Source: Sporanaerobacter acetigenes DSM 13106 (lineage in GTDB: Bacteria; Bacillota; Clostridia; Tissierellales; Sporanaerobacteraceae). Taken from it: a DNA stretch of 64,000 bases. The notes below the pieces were generated by a model. The model was not told the origin of the DNA, ran no database searches, and saw only the letters and a list, made by a program, of their open reading frames with translations. This document shows, piece by piece, positions 38,083 to 49,517 of the stretch; position 1 is the first letter of the stretch; each line of letters opens with the position of its first letter. The stretch spans positions 1 through 64,000 of the forward strand of contig NZ_FQXR01000002.1 in NCBI RefSeq assembly GCF_900130025.1, written 5' to 3'. The position numbers were made by a program, and so were the translations under genes.

Positions 38083-39780
38083 TTAATGTTCTATAATATA
38101 GGCCCATTTGAAATCTATATCTGAACCAACTGGGAATCTAGCAACATCTTTTACATAAGTTCTTTGAACAAAGTTTCTAGCTCTATAGAACACTGGAAAT
38201 ACTGGCATTTCTTCAGCAAGAATATTTTCAGCTTCTAACATAGCATCTATTCTTTCATCTCCCATGCCTGTTTGAGCTTTCTTTATAGCTGCATCATAGC
38301 CTTCATTTGACCAGTATGCTGTATTGTTTCCTCCACCTGTTACAAATAAGTCCATAAATGTAAGTGGGTCATTGTAGTCTCCACCCCAACCAGCAAAGGT
38401 TGTAGTATAGTCTTTTCTATCATAGCGATCTATACGAATTTTAAACGAAACTGTTTCAATTTTAACTTCTATACCAAGATTTTGTTTCCACATATTTTGA
38501 ATAGCTGCAGCTCTCTTCTTAGCTATATCATTATCATCTGTTAAAAATGTCAAGTGTTTTTGAATTTCTTCTGCACTAACACCTAATTCTTCTAGCGCTT
38601 TGTCAAAATATTCTTTAGCTTTTGCTGCATCATATTTTGGCAATATATCTCCACGGTTTTCAGCAAATTCTTTTCCATCTTTTCCTGGCAACAATGTAGG
38701 AGTAAGTCCTCCTGCTGCTATAGAACCATTGTTTAATACATTGTCAACAAAAGACTGAACATCTATTGCATAAGACAATGCATATCTTAAATTCTTGTTT
38801 TGTAGATATTTATCTTCACAATTGTATTGGATATACCAAGTTGTAGCTTCAGCTAAATTTATGAATTCTTCAGTATCTTTGTAATTATCCAAAAATTCTG
38901 GTGGAACTCCAGTGATGTCTAATTCACCAGTTTCATATAGATTTATAGCAGTGTTGCTGTCTGTAATCATATCTCCACGAACTTCTTCAAGTTTTACATT
39001 TTCTGCATCCCAATAGTTTTCATTTTTCTTCAATACTAGTTTTTGTTCATGTTCCCATTCACTGACGATAAATGGTCCACTGTATATCATTTTATCTGCT
39101 TCTGATGCAAATGTATCTCCAAAGCTTTCAACAGCAGCTTTTTGTGGTGGTATAAATGTTACGAATGATGTCAAACTCAAGAAAAATGGTATTGGCCTTT
39201 CAAGTTCTACCTGAAATGTCTTTTCATCAAGAGCTTTTATACCAACTTGTTCTTTGTCAGTAATTTCTCCATTAAAATATTTGCCAGCATTTTTAATTGC
39301 TCCTGTATCTGTAAGCTGATATGAATATTGAGCTGCTACTTTTGGATCAATAGCTCTAAACCATGCATATTCAAAATCCTCTGCAGTAATTGGTGTGCCG
39401 TCTGACCATTTTGCATCTCTTAGATGGAAAGTATAAGTCAATTGATCATCACTTATGTCCCAGCTCTCTGCAAGACCTGGAGAAACTGTTCCATCTGGTT
39501 GCAGTCTTACAAGTCCTTCATAAACAGCATTTAAAATTTCAATTGATACTGCATCAGTTGTAGTTTGTGGATCTAGATCTGGTGGTTCTGAACCCCAGTT
39601 TAACTTTAAAATTTGCTCATCTGCAAGCTTTTCTCCATCTTCAACTACTTCTTCTTCACTTCCACCTTCTTCTTCACTGTTGGCAGGTGGTGTATCTTCA
39701 TCTTTTCCACAACCAGTTAAAGCAAGTGATAATACCATAGCCAATACTAATAGCAAAACTAACCATTTGTGTTTCCTCAT
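38083..39780 (-). CDS. oppA: Oligopeptide ABC transporter substrate-binding lipoprotein
   Basis: A 565-residue SBP_bac_5 family lipoprotein. The signal peptide ends in the lipobox ALTGC (Cys24), followed by an acidic spacer (EEEGGSEEEVVEDGE). The family signature is AESWDISDDQLTYTFHLRDAKWSDGTPITAEDFEYAW. It delivers peptides to the OppBCDF permease encoded upstream on the same strand. It has its own promoter (TTGACA-17-TATACT, 40013-40041) about 230 nt upstream, which would allow the high expression usual for binding proteins. GGGGGAAAGCTTC precedes the ATG. Confidence 0.92.
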   Translation of the reverse strand: MRKHKWLVLLLVLAMVLSLALTGCGKDEDTPPANSEEEGGSEEEVVEDGEKLADEQILKLNWGSEPPDLDPQTTTDAVSIEILNAVYEGLVRLQPDGTVSPGLAESWDISDDQLTYTFHLRDAKWSDGTPITAEDFEYAWFRAIDPKVAAQYSYQLTDTGAIKNAGKYFNGEITDKEQVGIKALDEKTFQVELERPIPFFLSLTSFVTFIPPQKAAVESFGDTFASEADKMIYSGPFIVSEWEHEQKLVLKKNENYWDAENVKLEEVRGDMITDSNTAINLYETGELDITGVPPEFLDNYKDTEEFINLAEATTWYIQYNCEDKYLQNKNLRYALSYAIDVQSFVDNVLNNGSIAAGGLTPTLLPGKDGKEFAENRGDILPKYDAAKAKEYFDKALEELGVSAEEIQKHLTFLTDDNDIAKKRAAAIQNMWKQNLGIEVKIETVSFKIRIDRYDRKDYTTTFAGWGGDYNDPLTFMDLFVTGGGNNTAYWSNEGYDAAIKKAQTGMGDERIDAMLEAENILAEEMPVFPVFYRARNFVQRTYVKDVARFPVGSDIDFKWAYIIEH

Positions 39781-39807
39781 GAAGCTTTCCCCCTTATCAT
39801 TTATATT

Positions 39808-39840
39808 TTATGCGTTAATGCTCACAATATAAGTTTTCAA
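39808..39840 (-). CDS. Possible 10-residue leader peptide upstream of oppA
   Basis: A TTG codon 4-5 nt after the excellent site GGGAGGTG opens a short frame (MKTYIVSINA), ending 28 nt before the oppA ATG. The ribosome site is stronger than needed for chance and is separate from the oppA site (AAGGGGGAAAG). It may be a regulatory uORF. Supported only by the SD and spacing. Confidence 0.3.
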   Translation of the reverse strand: MKTYIVSINA

Positions 39841-40012
39841 GTATCACCTCCCGATATATTGTCTCACTATTTAAACTATTCTAGATATTTTTTAAAAATC
39901 CTCTATTTTAAAAAATATTTATTAATAAAAGTTAGATTCTTTTCGACATTTTTTTTATGTTTGTTATTATTTTGTAATTTTATAGGCCTATATGATAATT
40001 AGATTTAATAAA

Positions 40013-40041
40013 AGTATAAATAAAATTTAATGTATTGTCAA
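40013..40041 (-). promoter_or_regulatory. Promoter of oppA
   Basis: On minus TTGACA (40036-40041) and TATACT (40013-40018) are exactly 17 nt apart, inside the 318-nt gap between oppF and oppA. The rest of this gap is AT-rich and holds only the possible leader peptide. Confidence 0.65.
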
Positions 40042-40098
40042 GCTAAAGTATGATCTTATATATTTTTATGTCTCCTATATTTAATACATGACTTATTT

Positions 40099-41064
40099 TT
40101 ATTTAACCATGTGGCATGCTACAAAGTGATTAGGTCTCATCTCTTTTAACTCTGGAGTTTCTTTTTTACATATATCTTGAGCGTATTTACACCTTCCTTG
40201 AAATTTACATCCAGGTGGTGGATTTATTGGGCTTGGTACATCTCCTTCCAATATGATCCTATGCCTACTTTTCTCTATTGTAGGATCTGGTATTGGCACT
40301 GCAGAAAGCAAAGCCTGAGTATATGGATGAAGAGGATAATCATATAGTTCTGCACTTGGTGCAGTTTCAACTATAGCTCCCAAATACATAACTGCTATTC
40401 TGTCAGATATATGTTTAACCATAGAAAGGTCATGAGCTATAAATAAATATGTCAGTCCTAAATTTTCCTGCAAATCTTCAAGAAGATTTACTACTTGAGC
40501 TTGTATAGATACATCAAGAGCGGAAATAGGCTCATCACATACAATAAATCTAGGTTCTATGGCCAATGCCCTAGCTACTCCTATACGCTGTCTTTGTCCC
40601 CCACTAAATTCATGAGGAAAGCGGCTAGCATGTTCTCTATTTAACCCTACCATTTCAAGAAGATCATATATTCTCTTTTGTCTTTCTTCTCCTTCATATA
40701 ATCCATGAATATCAATACCTTCACCTATAATATCCGTAACTGTCATTCTTGGATTAAGTGATGCATAGGGGTCTTGAAATATCATTTGTGCAGTTCTTGT
40801 AAACTGTTTTCTATCATCTTTATTTAATTGGTTCAAATTCATACCATCAAATATTACTTCTCCATCTGTAGCCTCATAAAGACCTATAATAGTTCTTCCA
40901 ACAGTTGACTTTCCACATCCAGACTCGCCTACAAGGCCTAAGGTTTCGCCTTCATCTATATGAAAATTAATTCCATCTACAGCCTTTAATGTAAGACCTT
41001 TCCCCACTTGAAAATATTTCTTTAAATCTCTTGCGATCAATAAAGGTTTCTTTTCTTCAGTCAT
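40099..41064 (-). CDS. oppF: Oligopeptide ABC transporter ATP-binding protein OppF
   Basis: A 321-residue ATPase with Walker A GESGCGKST, signature FSGGQRQRIGVARAL, Walker B FIVCDEPISALDVS and switch His in IAHDL. The C-terminal oligopeptide/dipeptide domain has the four-Cys cluster region PPPGCKFQGRCKYAQDIC. It pairs with OppD to drive peptide import. Its start is 2 nt downstream of oppD. Confidence 0.95.
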   Translation of the reverse strand: MTEEKKPLLIARDLKKYFQVGKGLTLKAVDGINFHIDEGETLGLVGESGCGKSTVGRTIIGLYEATDGEVIFDGMNLNQLNKDDRKQFTRTAQMIFQDPYASLNPRMTVTDIIGEGIDIHGLYEGEERQKRIYDLLEMVGLNREHASRFPHEFSGGQRQRIGVARALAIEPRFIVCDEPISALDVSIQAQVVNLLEDLQENLGLTYLFIAHDLSMVKHISDRIAVMYLGAIVETAPSAELYDYPLHPYTQALLSAVPIPDPTIEKSRHRIILEGDVPSPINPPPGCKFQGRCKYAQDICKKETPELKEMRPNHFVACHMVK

Positions 41065-41066
41065 GA

Positions 41067-42098
41067 TTATTTCGCACCCCCTTCTGCTTTCTGTCTTTCA
41101 ATTTTTGGTGCCATCTCATGTTCTAACCAGCAATGAGTATAATGAGTATCTGATAGATCAAATCTCATTGGATAGTGATCCTTGCAAATTTTCATAGCAT
41201 AGTCACATCTAGCTGCAAATGGACATCCTGGAGGTGGTGCAAACAAATCTGGTGGAGTTCCATATATAGGAATCAGTCTTTCTTTTTGTGCTCTATCAAG
41301 TCTTGGCACAGATTTTAAAAGTCCCCAAGTATATGGATGATGTGGATTGTGAAATACTTCTTCATTTGTTCCACTTTCAATTATGACACCTGCATACATT
41401 ACAGCTATTCTATCTGCAATCTTTGCAACTACTCCCAAATCATGAGTAATAATGATGATGGATGTATCTAATTTAAGCTGCAATTCTTTCATAAGTTCTA
41501 TTATTTGAGCTTGAATAGTTACATCCAGTGCTGTTGTAGGTTCATCAGCTATGAGTAGTTTTGGATTGCATGCTAAAGCTATAGCTATAACAGCTCTTTG
41601 CCTCATCCCACCACTAAATTCATGAGGATATTGGTCCGCTCTTTTCTCTGGATTTGGAAGCCCTACAAGTCTAAGCATCTCTACAGCTCTTTCTTTAGCC
41701 TCAGCTTTAGACATGTTTTGATGTTTTACAAGTCCTTCCATGATTTGCTTTCCCACTTTCATAGTAGGGTTTAAAGATGTCATAGGGTCCTGGAAAACCA
41801 TACTTATTTCCTTTCCTCTGACAGTTTCCATCTTTCTATCACTATATTTAACTAAATCTTTTCCTTCAAATAGAATATTTCCTTCTTTTATTCTTCCCGG
41901 TGGCATAGGATTTAGTTGCATTATAGCCTGAGCAGTAACTGATTTGCCACATCCAGACTCTCCAACTATAGCTAGAGTTTCTCCTCTATTTACATTAAAA
42001 CTAACACCTCTTACCGCTTTGACTTCCCCCGCATAAGTGTCAAAAGAAACATGCAAATTTTTTACATCTAATAACAATTTATCATTTTCAACTCCCAC
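41067..42098 (-). CDS. oppD: Oligopeptide ABC transporter ATP-binding protein OppD
   Basis: A 343-residue ATPase: Walker A GESGCGKSVT, signature FSGGMRQRAVIAIAL, Walker B LLIADEPTTALDVT, switch His in ITHDLG. The C-terminal domain PPPGCPFAARCDYAMKIC is typical of OppD/DppD and may bind an iron-sulfur cluster. It lies 13 nt after oppC. Confidence 0.95.
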   Translation of the reverse strand: MGVENDKLLLDVKNLHVSFDTYAGEVKAVRGVSFNVNRGETLAIVGESGCGKSVTAQAIMQLNPMPPGRIKEGNILFEGKDLVKYSDRKMETVRGKEISMVFQDPMTSLNPTMKVGKQIMEGLVKHQNMSKAEAKERAVEMLRLVGLPNPEKRADQYPHEFSGGMRQRAVIAIALACNPKLLIADEPTTALDVTIQAQIIELMKELQLKLDTSIIIITHDLGVVAKIADRIAVMYAGVIIESGTNEEVFHNPHHPYTWGLLKSVPRLDRAQKERLIPIYGTPPDLFAPPPGCPFAARCDYAMKICKDHYPMRFDLSDTHYTHCWLEHEMAPKIERQKAEGGAK

Positions 42099-42111
42099 AG
42101 TTCTTCCCTCC

Positions 42112-43059
42112 TTATTTTCTCAATCTTGGGTCTAATGAATCTCTAAGTCCATCACCTAAAATATTAAAAGCAAGCATCGTTATAGAAATAAGCAATGCAG
42201 GGAAGAGCAATTGATATGGATGGATGAGAAGCATCCTCGTACCCCTTTGAGCCAATGTGCCCCAGCTTGCTATAGGTTCTGGAAGTCCCAACCCAATATA
42301 ACTAAGCATAGCCTCTGTAAATATGGCTCCAGGAACTTGGAAAGTTAAATTTATGATTATTGGTCCCATAGTATTTGGTACTAAATGTTTGGTTATAATT
42401 CTTGAAGTATCCGCTCCCAATGTCTTGGCCGCAAGCACATATTCCATCTGTTTGATTTGTAGTATCTGTCCTCTAACTATTCTAGCCATTCCACCCCATC
42501 CAGTTATCGATATAGCCAAAATAATTGTTCCCAATCCTTGTCCTATAACTACCATAAGTAAAATTACCCATAGTAGTTCAGGTATGGAATATATTATTTC
42601 TACTATACGCATCATGATCATATCTGTCTTTCCACCTAAATATCCAGATATACCACCGTATATAATACCAATAGTCACATTTATTATTGTAGAAATAAGC
42701 GCTATAAAAAGAGAAATCTTAGCACCTTCCCAACATCTTACAAATAGATCTCTTCCTAAATCATCGGTTCCAAACCAATGCACACTGTCAGGTCCTTTGT
42801 TTATAACAGAGAAGTCCTGATCATCATACGCCCAAGGCCTCAAATGAGGTCCTATAAAAGCCATGGCTACTACTATAATCAATATAATAATACTCATGAT
42901 AGCCAATTTATTTTCTTTAAGTCTTCTCCAAGCATCTGCCCAATAGGTAAGACTTGGCCTGACTATTTTGTCATAATTCATTTCATCTTTTCCAACAATT
43001 TCAAACATATCTTTAGATACATTTAGTTTTTCCGGCTGTTTTACATTAACGTCTGACAT
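42112..43059 (-). CDS. oppC: Oligopeptide ABC transporter permease OppC
   Basis: A 315-residue permease with an N-terminal OppC_N segment (WRRLKENKLAIMSIIILIIV) and five further membrane helices. The EAA loop EYVLAAKTLGADTSRIITKH contacts the ATPases. The family motif HWFGTDDLGRDLFVRCWEGA lies in the periplasmic part. It lies 13 nt after oppB. Confidence 0.95.
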   Translation of the reverse strand: MSDVNVKQPEKLNVSKDMFEIVGKDEMNYDKIVRPSLTYWADAWRRLKENKLAIMSIIILIIVVAMAFIGPHLRPWAYDDQDFSVINKGPDSVHWFGTDDLGRDLFVRCWEGAKISLFIALISTIINVTIGIIYGGISGYLGGKTDMIMMRIVEIIYSIPELLWVILLMVVIGQGLGTIILAISITGWGGMARIVRGQILQIKQMEYVLAAKTLGADTSRIITKHLVPNTMGPIIINLTFQVPGAIFTEAMLSYIGLGLPEPIASWGTLAQRGTRMLLIHPYQLLFPALLISITMLAFNILGDGLRDSLDPRLRK

Positions 43060-43072
43060 TTCTTCCCCTCCT

Positions 43073-43990
43073 TTACTCTAGACGGATCCTTGGATCAACT
43101 AATCCATACACAATATCTACTATAAACATCATGACAACTAATATAATAGCATAGAATACAGTTGTACCCATGATAAGTGTGTAGTCCTGCTGAGTAATAC
43201 TTTGGACATAATGTTTACCTATGCCAGGTATTGCAAATATACTCTCTATAACAAAGGAACCTACTACTATTCCAGCTATAGAAACTCCCAATATTGTAAC
43301 TACGGGAAGAATAGCATTTCTAACAGTATGTTTCCAAGTCACCTGATGGCGCGAAAGACCTTTTGCCTTAGCAGTTTTTATATAGTCTTGTCCCAATACA
43401 TCAAGCATACTTGTTCTCATCATTCTTGCTATATAAGCTATCTGCCTTAATCCCAATGCTAATACAGGCATTACATAGTGAGCTGGCGTTCCCCATCTTG
43501 CCACAGGAAACCACTTCAATTTAACTCCAAAAGCATATTGAAAAAGTGCTGCAAATACAAAACTTGGTACCGAGACCCCTATTACCGCTATTACAATTAC
43601 AAAATAGTCAAAGAACTTCCCACGATTGAGCCCAGCAATTATTCCAAATAGTACTCCCAATATTCCTCCTAGAGCTACTGCCATCAAACCTACCTTGGCT
43701 GAAACTGGAAAACCCTCCTGCAAAATTGTATTAACTGATCTGTTTTTGTATTTCATAGATATTCCTAAATCGCCTTTAAGAAGATTTTTAAGATAAGTTC
43801 CATATTGTACTATTAGTGGTTTATCTAATCCATATTTTATTTTAATTTTTTCCATGATTTCTGGTGGTATTTTTTTCTGATCTGTAAATGGATCTCCAGG
43901 TATTGCATGCATTAAAAAGAAAGTAATGGTCACTACAACCCAAATGGTTAAGATGGCCATCCCAGCTCTTTTTAAAGAGTAATTTAACAT
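43073..43990 (-). CDS. oppB: Oligopeptide ABC transporter permease OppB
   Basis: A 305-residue permease with six membrane helices. The N-terminal part LINYSLKR-like LNYSLKRAGMAILTIWVVVTITFFLMHAIPGDP is the OppB signature, and the EAA loop reads YIKTAKAKGLSRHQVTWKHT. It is the first gene of the oppBCDF unit. TTGGAGGTGTTCAT provides the start site. Confidence 0.95.
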   Translation of the reverse strand: MLNYSLKRAGMAILTIWVVVTITFFLMHAIPGDPFTDQKKIPPEIMEKIKIKYGLDKPLIVQYGTYLKNLLKGDLGISMKYKNRSVNTILQEGFPVSAKVGLMAVALGGILGVLFGIIAGLNRGKFFDYFVIVIAVIGVSVPSFVFAALFQYAFGVKLKWFPVARWGTPAHYVMPVLALGLRQIAYIARMMRTSMLDVLGQDYIKTAKAKGLSRHQVTWKHTVRNAILPVVTILGVSIAGIVVGSFVIESIFAIPGIGKHYVQSITQQDYTLIMGTTVFYAIILVVMMFIVDIVYGLVDPRIRLE

Positions 43991-44093
43991 ATGAACACCT
44001 CCAAAAAAATTTGTCGAATTTTATTGAATATTGCGATAATTCGCTTTGCCTATAGCCCTCCCCCCTTTAACTATAACTTTGTGGATTTAATTA

Positions 44094-44138
44094 AAGGGTT
44101 TCCTCCTTCAGTATTTTCTGAAGTTTGAGTTAACCCTT
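44094..44138 (-). promoter_or_regulatory. Double hairpin in the leader of oppBCDF
   Basis: Outer pairing AAGGGTT/AACCCTT and inner CTTCAG/CTGAAG form one stem-loop, with a GAGGAAACC purine stretch enclosed, about 105 nt upstream of the oppB start. There is no T-run, so it is not a simple terminator; the function is unknown. The rest of the 294-nt gap is AT-rich without a gene. Confidence 0.35.
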
Positions 44139-44284
44139 ATAAAAAGCTTCTTTAATTTAAATATTCAGAAATTTTAAAATAGCATAACCTTTTGTTTTTT
44201 CTTATTATATTACTCGCTTTTGCATTTTATTTCAATTAAAAAAGCTTTAATATTCTATTAAGAAATTGTAATATATACTTGAAA

Positions 44285-45715
44285 TTATCTCTCGGAGATA
44301 ATTTCAAGTATCATTTTATTAACAAGTTGTGGATTTGCCTTGCCTTTGCTCATTTTCATAACCTGACCTACTAAAAATCCCAATGCTCTATCTTTTCCAT
44401 TTCTATAATCTATTATAGACTGTTCATTTTCATCTATTACCTTTTCTACTATGTTTTTTAGTTCTCCTTCATCACTTATCTGCATAAGTCCTTTTTCTTT
44501 GACAATATCATTTGCAGGTTTCCCAGTATCAAGCATGTCTTTTATAACTTTTTTCCCAATATTGTTACTTATTTTGCCTTCATCAATAAGAGAAATGAAT
44601 TCAGCCAAATTCTTTGGAGTAAGTTTAAGTTCTTCAACTTCTTTATCTTCATCTTTTATCCACCTTAAAACGTCTCCCATAATCCAATTGCTAGCTTTTT
44701 TGGGATCAACTTCGTATTTAACTGTTTCTTCAAAGAAATTTGCCAATTCTTTTGTCTGAGTAAGTACTCCTGCATCATACTCTGGGATATCATATTGTTT
44801 TATAAATCTTTCTTTTTTGTCATGGGGAAGTTCTGGTAATTTACTTCTTATTTCTTCAATCCAATCATCCTCTATCTTCATTTTAACCAAATCAGGTTCT
44901 GGAAAATATCTATAATCTGCAGCATCTTCCTTACTTCTCATGACTATAGTTTCATTTTTTAGTTCATCCCATCTTCTAGTTTCCCTTACAGCATCTTTTC
45001 CTTGTTTTAAAAGGTTGATATGTCTCTTTTCTTCATATTCCATGGCTTTTACAGCAGCCTTAAAAGAATTTAAATTTTTAAGTTCTGTAATAGTAGTCCT
45101 TTTTCCTGTATCCTCATCAACTACATTTATATTTATATCACAGCGAAGGGAACCTTCTTCCATTTTACAGTCTGAAACTTCTATATATCTTAAAGTAGCT
45201 TTTAGTTTTTCAAGAAATTCTCTTGCTTCTTCTGGAGAATTCATATCCGGTTCTGTGACTACCTCGATTAAAGGCACACCACTTCTGTTGTAATCAAGAA
45301 GGCTTCCTCCATCTTCCGAGTGAATTGATTTTCCTGTATCTTCTTCTATGTGTATTCTTCTAAGTCTTATTTTTTTAGGCTCATTTTCATTTTCTATCTC
45401 TACATATCCTCCATCACAAAGAGGAATATCATATTGAGAGATCTGATATCCTTTAACTAAGTCAGGATAAAAATAATTTTTTCTGTCCATTTTAGTTTCA
45501 TTTGCAATTTTTGAATTGAAAGCAAGTCCTGCTTTTATACCATATTCAACTACTTTTTTATTTATAACTGGAAGTGCTCCTGGAAGACCTAAACATACAG
45601 GACAACAGTGAGTATTTGCTTCTCCACCAAATTCAGTAGTACAGCTACAAAATATTTTTGATTTTGTCATGAGTTCAGAATGTATTTCAAGACCAATAAT
45701 AGTTTTATAAGTCAT
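44285..45715 (-). CDS. gatB: Aspartyl/glutamyl-tRNA amidotransferase subunit B
   Basis: A 476-residue protein that activates and amidates Glu-tRNA(Gln) (and Asp-tRNA(Asn)) with GatA and GatC. Signatures are [19 protein letters not shown], the zinc-binding [47 protein letters not shown] and the C-terminal YqeY-like tail domain. The ATG at 45715 follows AGAGGTGAAGAAA; an upstream ATG 24 codons earlier lies within gatA. It overlaps gatA by 11 nt. A 17-bp stem (44268-44303) overlaps its stop. Confidence 0.95.
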   Translation of the reverse strand: MTYKTIIGLEIHSELMTKSKIFCSCTTEFGGEANTHCCPVCLGLPGALPVINKKVVEYGIKAGLAFNSKIANETKMDRKNYFYPDLVKGYQISQYDIPLCDGGYVEIENENEPKKIRLRRIHIEEDTGKSIHSEDGGSLLDYNRSGVPLIEVVTEPDMNSPEEAREFLEKLKATLRYIEVSDCKMEEGSLRCDININVVDEDTGKRTTITELKNLNSFKAAVKAMEYEEKRHINLLKQGKDAVRETRRWDELKNETIVMRSKEDAADYRYFPEPDLVKMKIEDDWIEEIRSKLPELPHDKKERFIKQYDIPEYDAGVLTQTKELANFFEETVKYEVDPKKASNWIMGDVLRWIKDEDKEVEELKLTPKNLAEFISLIDEGKISNNIGKKVIKDMLDTGKPANDIVKEKGLMQISDEGELKNIVEKVIDENEQSIIDYRNGKDRALGFLVGQVMKMSKGKANPQLVNKMILEIISER

Positions 45716-47162
45716 TTTCTTCACCTCTATTTTTTTCATAAGTATAGGCAATGTTGAGAATTTTTTGTTCTTTAAATCTATCTCCAATAATTTGAAGTCC
45801 TACTGGAAGTCCATTTAAATTTCCACAAGGTACCGATATAGCACAAACTCCTGCTAAATTGACCGAAACTGTTAAAATATCTGACATATACATGGATAAT
45901 GGATCATTTATTTTTTCTCCAATTTTAAATGGAAGTATTGGTGCTGTTGGAGAAATTATGGCATCATATTTTTCAAAAGCTTTGTCGAAATCTCTCTTTA
46001 TAAGAGTTCTAATCTTTTGAGCTTTGTTGTAATAGGCATCATAGTACCCACTACTTAAGGCAAAAGTTCCAAGCATGATTCTTCTCTTTACTTCTTCACC
46101 AAATCCTTCACTTCTAGTATTTATATACAATTCATCTAAGTCTTTATAATTTTCAGCTCTGTATCCATATCTTATACCATCAAATCTGGCTAAATTGGAG
46201 CTAGCTTCTGATGTAGATATTATATAATAACAAGATAGAGCATATTCTGTATAAGGCAAAGATATTTCTTCAACTTCTGCTCCAAGGCCTTTTAAGACCT
46301 CTACTGCTTCTAATACCTTTGCTTTGACTTTTTCATCTATTCCTTCTCCAAAATATTCTTTAGGTAGTGCAAATTTCATTCCCTTTACATTTGAATTAAG
46401 TTCCTTTGTATAATCTATGCTTTTATTTTCTACAGATGTAGAATCTTTTTCATCATATCCTGCCAAAACACTCAACAATAGTGCAGTATCCTCTACATTT
46501 CTGGCAAAAGGCCCTATCTGATCAAGGCTTGATGCAAAAGCTATAAGACCATATCTGGATATAAGTCCATATGTAGGCTTAAGTCCCACAACTCCGCAAA
46601 AACTTGCTGGTTCTCTTACAGATCCTCCTGTTTCTGAACCTAATGATAGTGGTGCTTCAAATCCAGCTACTGCTGCTGCAGAGCCACCACTTGAACCTCC
46701 TGGGACCCTTTCTAAATCATGAGGATTTTTAGTTTTCTTGAAATAAGATGTTTCTGTAGAAGAACCCATAGCAAATTCATCCATATTGGTCTTTCCTATG
46801 ATTATTGCGTCTTCTCTTTTTATTTTTTCTACTACTGTAGCATCATATGGAGAAACAAAATTTTCCAATATCTTTGAACCACATGTAGTCTTTATACCAC
46901 GAGTTGCAATATTATCCTTAACAGCTATTGGAATACCTGCAAGCAATCCAACTTCCTCATTGTTGGCTATTTTCTCATCTATATTTCTTGCTGTTCTGAG
47001 AGCTTCATCTTTGGTCAAAGTAATAAATGCATCTATGTCTTTTTCAGTTTCTTCTATATTCTTGTAGTAGCTTTCTACAATTTCTATACTAGATATTTCT
47101 CTATTTAAAAGCTTTTTTCTAAGTTCTACAGCTGAAAGTCTAGTTATATCCAAAACACTCAC
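45705..47162 (-). CDS. gatA: Glutamyl-tRNA(Gln) amidotransferase subunit A
   Basis: A 485-residue amidase-signature enzyme that releases ammonia from glutamine. The catalytic Lys is in [15 protein letters not shown], and the [12 protein letters not shown] and [16 protein letters not shown] segments supply the Ser-cis-Ser-Lys triad. The start is a GTG at 47162 that overlaps GAGGTG; a TTG three codons later fits the ribosome site better, so the exact start is uncertain. It lies 4 nt after gatC. Confidence 0.95.
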   Translation of the reverse strand: MSVLDITRLSAVELRKKLLNREISSIEIVESYYKNIEETEKDIDAFITLTKDEALRTARNIDEKIANNEEVGLLAGIPIAVKDNIATRGIKTTCGSKILENFVSPYDATVVEKIKREDAIIIGKTNMDEFAMGSSTETSYFKKTKNPHDLERVPGGSSGGSAAAVAGFEAPLSLGSETGGSVREPASFCGVVGLKPTYGLISRYGLIAFASSLDQIGPFARNVEDTALLLSVLAGYDEKDSTSVENKSIDYTKELNSNVKGMKFALPKEYFGEGIDEKVKAKVLEAVEVLKGLGAEVEEISLPYTEYALSCYYIISTSEASSNLARFDGIRYGYRAENYKDLDELYINTRSEGFGEEVKRRIMLGTFALSSGYYDAYYNKAQKIRTLIKRDFDKAFEKYDAIISPTAPILPFKIGEKINDPLSMYMSDILTVSVNLAGVCAISVPCGNLNGLPVGLQIIGDRFKEQKILNIAYTYEKNRGEENDL

Positions 47163-47166
47163 CTCT

Positions 47167-47451
47167 CTAATCTATTACTTTAGGTAATTTAAAATACCCA
47201 TATTCACTGTCTGGAGCATTTAATAGAGCTTCTTCTCTACTAAAGCTTTCTTTTACTTCATCTTCTCTCATAAATTGATAATTTGGATTTACTTGATAAG
47301 TAGGCTCTATATTTTCTGTATCTACTTCTTTTAACTTTTCTACATATTCAATTATCTTAGAGAACTTAACTGTAAAATCTTCCATCTCATCTTCATTGAA
47401 ATTGAGCTTTGAAAGATTTGCTATATGCTTTACATCTTCTTTTGAAATCAT
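47167..47451 (-). CDS. gatC: Glutamyl-tRNA(Gln) amidotransferase subunit C
   Basis: A 94-residue subunit with [21 protein letters not shown] and the C-terminal [17 protein letters not shown], the usual GatC pattern. It stabilises GatA. AAAGGAGGTTTTAAA precedes the ATG. First gene of gatCAB, 68 nt after ligA. Confidence 0.94.
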   Translation of the reverse strand: MISKEDVKHIANLSKLNFNEDEMEDFTVKFSKIIEYVEKLKEVDTENIEPTYQVNPNYQFMREDEVKESFSREEALLNAPDSEYGYFKLPKVID

Positions 47452-47519
47452 TTTAAAACCTCCTTTACCTTATGAAATCAAGGTCATGTTCTTATTTTAC
47501 CACTTGTTTAGCGAAAAAA

Positions 47520-49517
<1,998 letters not shown>

